Positions 59,086 through 64,000 of a DNA stretch of 64,000 nucleotides are shown one piece after another. This stretch comes from Sindora glabra. Lineage: Eukaryota; Streptophyta; Magnoliopsida; Fabales; Fabaceae. Both the position numbers and the translations under genes were made by a program. The stretch is taken from contig CM035227.1 of NCBI GenBank assembly GCA_020226215.1, positions 3,713,343 through 3,777,342 on the forward strand, written 5' to 3'. The stretch's first letter is position 1. Each line of letters starts with the position of its first letter. The notes under the pieces are model-generated. The model ran no database searches, was not told the origin of the DNA, and saw only the letters and a program-made list of their open reading frames with translations.

Positions 59086-60836
59086 AAAACTTTGGAAAAT
59101 TAATCACAAACTCTCATTATCAAACTCTCCTTAAATAAACTTATAAATAAAGGAAAAAAAACAATACATGATCGTCCCTTTTCTTTTCTTCCTATCTATT
59201 TCTCTTAATCCAAATCAACTATTAGTTTTCTAAATTACGTAATCAATGCAAATAATACTAACTTAATATTATTTTAATTGTTGTAAGTTACTATATTTTT
59301 CATAAGCTTAAATTAAGCAAAATGATTGATAGTTTGGCATGATGTTCTAAAAGTTAGGTAGATAAGAATTGCCCTAAATAATAAACCACTATTTTAGTAT
59401 AAAGAAGAGCACATTAAAGAGCATCAAGGAAACAATGACAACTGCTTATATAGGGTTTAGAATTTTTGTCATTTATTAGAAATATTAAATTCAATTTTTA
59501 GTTCATATATAGGCTTCATTATTTTATATTACAATTTTTACGTTACATAAAGTAACATCCCATATTACTATTTAAAGTTTTATTATTTTATATACTTCAA
59601 AATATTTATTATGGATGGGAATAGTTAAATCATATTTAATTACTTCAAAGTGAAGTATGAATATTTTAAATTTTAACCATGCAATATTAATATGATTTTA
59701 TATAATGAAAATGTTATTCAAACTTATTGGGACTTTTAAAAATTAATGGTGAGAAATAGAAGAAATATGAAAATTAGTTTTTTTATAAATGGTTTTACTT
59801 GTAAATTTGTAAATTTATGAGAATATTTTTTGAACTAAAAGCATATTAAAGTATGATATTTATATATATAATTACATGTATATTCATGATTTAATAAAAT
59901 GATCTCCTAATACTTATTGCAAATGAGAGGTTGAAATTTTAAATAAGATGGGAAAGGAAATTTTATGAAAAATGAGTTTTAAAATATAAATGAATGATTA
60001 ATATTTAATTTTAACTTGAATGGAAGGGTGAAATGAACTTAAGTTTATGATATGCAAAAAGTACTAGAACAAAGCTTGTGGCTTCCTTTTTCTTTTTCTC
60101 CCTCTTTTTCTTCCTTACTTGCCAATTCTTTCTTCTATCTTTCCTTTTTCCTTATCGAATGTTGATTGTGATCTTTTCAACATTATGTTCTCATGTGCCA
60201 CTTTGTTAGTGTAGCTTCTACCGAGTCATCATCTATCTATAAGAGAGAACATCACAGGGTAGCCAAGAATGGTGTTGTGGAGGAGTTGAGGTTCCCTTTT
60301 TCCAACATAACTTGCACCAATTTTGACTACCACCACCAAAGTAAGTTATTTCTAGCTTTCATTTGCTATCATTACTCCTCTTCGTCTAGATTTTTGCAAT
60401 GAAACATGGTAACAACCATAAGTAATAGTAGTTTAACATCCTCTTCTTCAGTGTCTTCTCATTTTATGGTCATCATAATTAGTAGCATGGGAAGACCATA
60501 AAATGCAGCTTTAGCTTCACAAAAATAGTTATTATTTCCTTGTCATTTGCTAATCATTAGCGAAGCCTTAATGAAGCTACCTTAGAAAGGTAAGCTAACC
60601 CATATCATAAAACTTCAATATTTTTATTGTATTAATCTTGAATAAAAAATTCATTTTTAAGAGCATTTTGAATATATGATAATGTTTATGAAAAATATAA
60701 TTTTTATGTTGTAGAATGATAAAACAACATGATTAGAGTAATTATAGAATAATGCCTTTTGTTAACTTAAATGATTTGCACATGACTTAAGAACAAGCTT
60801 AAATATATAGGATGAAGTTGGATGATCCTATTGAAT
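59086..60836. other. AT-rich DNA, possibly part of a long retrotransposon-like repeat
   Basis: No domain recognised. A pyrimidine-rich, less A/T-rich patch with a short ORF (60193-60402) resembles nothing I know. An isolated pair GTTACATAAAGTAAC occurs near 59542. Confidence 0.4.
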
Positions 60837-61946
60837 TAGTTAAAGTATTAGCGAATAAGGGTATGGTTAGTTAAAGTAATGTAATTAGGGTCTTCTTGGA
60901 TCATTTAATATTAATATTTCTACTTGTGTGAGCTTGATTCAGAAATCTCTATATAATGGCATATTTTGGTTTCCCATTGTTAACTTTAGAGAAATAAGAA
61001 AGTGGTGATATAAAATATTATGATTAGATCTCAAAATATTAAGTTGGAAGAAAATTAATAAATCCAATGCATTTATAAGCTATCCTTGTAAAATGTGAAG
61101 TAGGAAGAAAAGATGAAAAGATGCATATGAATACTCCGAAACCTTTAAGAATGTAGAAACACCCTCAGGTGAGTATATATCTTACTTTAAAATTTATATA
61201 TTACTTATATTATTTGAATGTTATATTTTATAATTTATAATTTGCTTATTAATTGTATGAATTACAAATATGTTCATATATAGAATTGAATCTATTTATG
61301 ATTAAAGAGCTATAACCTTGATAATTATGATTGCTTACTTAGTCGATATATTATTAAATAATTGATACGTTAATGTGTATGTATATTTATATAATTATTT
61401 CATAAAATGTTATTATCCCCATTTTGAAACCTTGAGATGAAAGCAAGATACCATTATTACTTAGCAATACTTAATGGAAGAATAGGTTGTGACAGTATAT
61501 ATAAAGTAAGTAATTGTGAATTGACCATATTTAGAAAGCTTAATGGTGTTGTCATTGGTTATTAACTAAGTATGCATTGTTACTTGTATGTTAGAAAACA
61601 TAGTACAAACTATATTGGAATGTAAATTATTGTTGTAGCCATGTAAAAGGGCATAGTAGCACTACTATACATATTGTTATGTGCTTTGATATTTCCCCGT
61701 GATGATGAAATAGCTACTTTATGTTGAAATTCTAGTGTATATACTATGAATTATGCCATAAGCGATATCAAAATTATGAAATGTGATAGGGGTAATAATA
61801 TAAAGATTAGATGAAAAAATTTTAATAAAAAAATAAGTAGAGTATAAGGTTGGCTTAAGAGGAATAAGAATGGAAAGGCAGGTAAAGTATAAAGTTGACC
61901 TGGAAGATAAAAGATAGATAAATAAATATATAATTATTATAAATTA
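60837..61946. repeat. Large direct repeat, copy A
   Basis: It aligns with 62912-64000 over more than 1 kb. Shared anchors include AGTATTAGCRAATAAGGGTA (60844 and 62917), GTAGAAAC (61153 and 63195) and GATGATGAAATAGCTACTTT (61701 and 63761). Offsets vary from 2042 to 2073 because of indels. Copy A has about 50 extra bases near 60920-60970. No coding capacity. Confidence 0.85.
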
Positions 61947-62449
61947 TTATACATTGTGATATGATATTAAAATTTGCTTATAATTGAATACTACTATTTA
62001 ATGTGATTAAGTCATATTGGCTATTTATAATGTGATAACTATCTAAAATAGGTTCTGTGTGTGATGATATTAATATTACGTAAAATGAATGGCTAAGGTT
62101 ACTATAGTTTATAATTTGAAATAAGAAATTTGAGTCATATGTAGGTAAATGAGTTAACCTAAGATTAGTTTTTTGTGTTTTAAAGATCCAGGAAATTAGT
62201 TTATAGTTATTTCCAATTTTAGCACTTAATTAGCATACAACTATTTTATATAATTGATTTGAAGCATAATTATAGTAGGTATATGCTTACTGAGCTCCCA
62301 TAGCTTATTTCATTTTTATTTTCAATATTTTCAAGTGAAAAGAATGCATTCTATCTTTGTTGCATCTGTGGAGAATCAAAAATCACTTTGTTAGGAGATT
62401 TTGATAGTTAAATAAAAATGTTTGTATAAATTAGGATTAGGAGTGGATT
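61947..62449. other. Spacer between repeat copy A and the captured gene fragment
   Basis: AT-rich. GCTTACTGAGCTCCCATAGC near 62285 resembles a motif common in the LTRs of plant Gypsy elements, so the surrounding repeats may be LTR-derived. No ORF supports this. Confidence 0.35.
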
Positions 62450-62915
62450 TATGAATCCAAATAATTAATACTTTTTTATCTTGATTTTTAATTTAAAAAA
62501 TACCTTACAAAGAAACACGATAATAATAGCACTATCCCATACAGTAAGTTGTTTGAAATGCATCTTTAGAGTAATAGCTCCTCCTATGGACTCACCTAAC
62601 AAGAAGCTTGGTAAATGTTGATACTCTTTATGTTCTATCATCTAAGTCCACATCTCATGTCACATAGGTAATATATATTTTTAGGAAAAATCTAGGATAC
62701 ACTAGTTTTATAGTGAGCCAATGGATCTAAAAGTCTAAATTTATTGAACTACACAATATTATATAAGTTAAATGAAATCTAATAACTTAACGCTTGTGTA
62801 CTATAAAGTAATGCATCTTAATTCTTAATTTCTCATATTTTTATCATAAATAAGGGGAATAATTTTGCCCTTAATTTTTTAGAAATGCTTGATGACATTA
62901 TCCATTAAATTGTTA
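62450..62915 (-). pseudogene. Captured fragment of the alpha/beta hydrolase gene (end of exon 4 to start of intron 5)
   Basis: The minus strand matches 24227-24685 of the intact hydrolase gene in order: the end of exon 4 (GATAATGTCATCAAGCATTT), all of intron 4, exon 5 including the GESMGG-coding part, and the start of intron 5 up to TTATTTGGATT. Introns are retained, so the copying was at DNA level. In exon 5 I count about 18 differences in 131 bases, nearly all C-to-T or G-to-A from parent to copy. GESMGG has become GESIGG. The orientation is opposite to the parent 38 kb away. The fragment cannot encode an enzyme. Confidence 0.92.
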
Positions 62916-64000
62916 GAGTATTAGCAAATAAGGGTATGGTTAATTAAAGCGATGTAATTGAGGTCTTCTTAGATCATTCAATATTAATATTTAGGTTTCC
63001 TATGTTTAACTTTAGAGAAATAGGAAAGTAATGATATAAGTTATTGAGATATTGAAATGTTCTGATTAGATCTCAAAATAGTAAGTTGGAATGAGATGAG
63101 TAAATTTAATACATTTATCAGCTATCCTTATAAAATGTGAAGTAGGAAGAATAGGTGAAAAGATGTGTATAAATAATCCGGAACTTTTAAAAGTGTAGAA
63201 ACGCCTTCAAGTAAGTATATATCTTAGCCCAATTATTACTTATAATATTTAAATGTTATATTTTATAATTTATAATTTTCTTATTAACTATACAAATTAC
63301 AAGTATGTTCATACATAGGATTGAATCTATTTATGACTAGAGAATTGTAACCTTAATAGTTGTGATTGCTTACTTAATGGATATATTGTCAAATAATTGA
63401 TATATTAATGTGTATGTATATTCATATAGTTATTTCATAAAATATTGTTATCCCTATTATAAGAATTCGAGATGAAAGCAAGATACCATTATTACTTAAT
63501 AAGGGTTGATAGCATTTATGCTTGATGGAAGAATAGGCCGTGAAAGTATATGTGAACTGAGTGATTGTGGATTGGCCATGCTTAGAAAGCCTAGTGGTGT
63601 TATCTTTGGTTATTGATTAATTTAAATTAAGTATGCATTGTTAATTGCATGTTGGAAAATGTAGTACGAACTATATTGGAATGTAAATAACTATTGTGGC
63701 CATGTAAGAGGGTATAACAATGTTTTATACATATTGTTATATGCTTTGATATTGCTTTGTGATGATGAAATAGCTACTTTATGTTGAAATTCTAGTGTGT
63801 ATAATGTGAATTATGCCACAAGCGACATTAAGATTATGAACTGCAATAAGAGCAATAATGTGAAAATCAGATGAAAATTTCTCGATAAAAAGATAAATAG
63901 GGTATAAGGTTGGCTTGAGAGAAATAAGGATAAAAAATGCGAGTAAAGTATAAGATTAACTTAAGAGACAAGAAATAGATATACATATAATTATTATAAA
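62912..64000. repeat. Large direct repeat, copy B, cut by the window end
   Basis: Second copy of the repeat at 60837-61946, directly next to the captured hydrolase fragment. It still aligns at position 64000 (ATAATTATTATAAA), so it continues outside the window. Confidence 0.85.

Noticed and set aside
60193..60402. 69-aa ORF near a pyrimidine-rich patch, considered as an exon
   Set aside because: No domain, no convincing neighbouring exon, and it lies among repeats.

Overview
The window is nuclear DNA from a eudicot plant. It is very AT-rich, its genes are split by many short GT-AG introns, and it carries plant LINE, Copia, Mutator and Tourist-like transposons. Nothing in the sequence identifies the species.

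Layout. 1-5.4 kb: a decayed, 3'-truncated L1-type LINE on the minus strand. 7.0-15.0 kb: a complete but mutated Copia LTR retrotransposon with TAAAT target duplications and an extra ORF-like block in its long leader. 15.2-15.7 kb: a broken E2 ubiquitin-conjugating enzyme copy. 16-22.4 kb: AT-rich intergenic DNA with a foldback element and two Tourist-like elements. 22.7-46.6 kb: the gene island. 35.6-41 kb, inside the island: two terminal-inverted-repeat elements. 48.7-58.5 kb: a decayed Mutator-like element carrying both a mudrA transposase (minus) and a ULP-like gene (plus), filled with a repeated hairpin motif. 58.7-64 kb: duplicated AT-rich repeats that enclose an inverted, captured fragment of the alpha/beta hydrolase gene at 22.7 kb.

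The four probably functional genes are a monoacylglycerol-lipase-like alpha/beta hydrolase (+, 8 exons, 349 aa), a synaptotagmin-like TM-SMP-C2-C2-C2 protein (-, 14 exons, 825 aa), an intronless VQ-motif protein (+, 228 aa) and a DUF639 membrane protein (-, 9 exons, 694 aa). All exon phases close in the reconstructed models. The set {DUF639, VQ, three-C2 protein} matches, from memory, the neighbouring Arabidopsis genes At3g18350, At3g18360 and At3g18370. If so, this is a conserved microsyntenic block stretched by transposons.

The most unusual features are the hairpin repeat (arms close to GTTACTGTTT / AAATAGTAAC) occurring more than twenty times between about 49 and 57 kb, mostly in what look like introns of the Mutator element; the captured hydrolase fragment whose differences from its parent are nearly all C-to-T or G-to-A; and the leader ORF of the Copia element. 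Exon models and identities were worked out by eye from the sequence; no alignment or database search was run.
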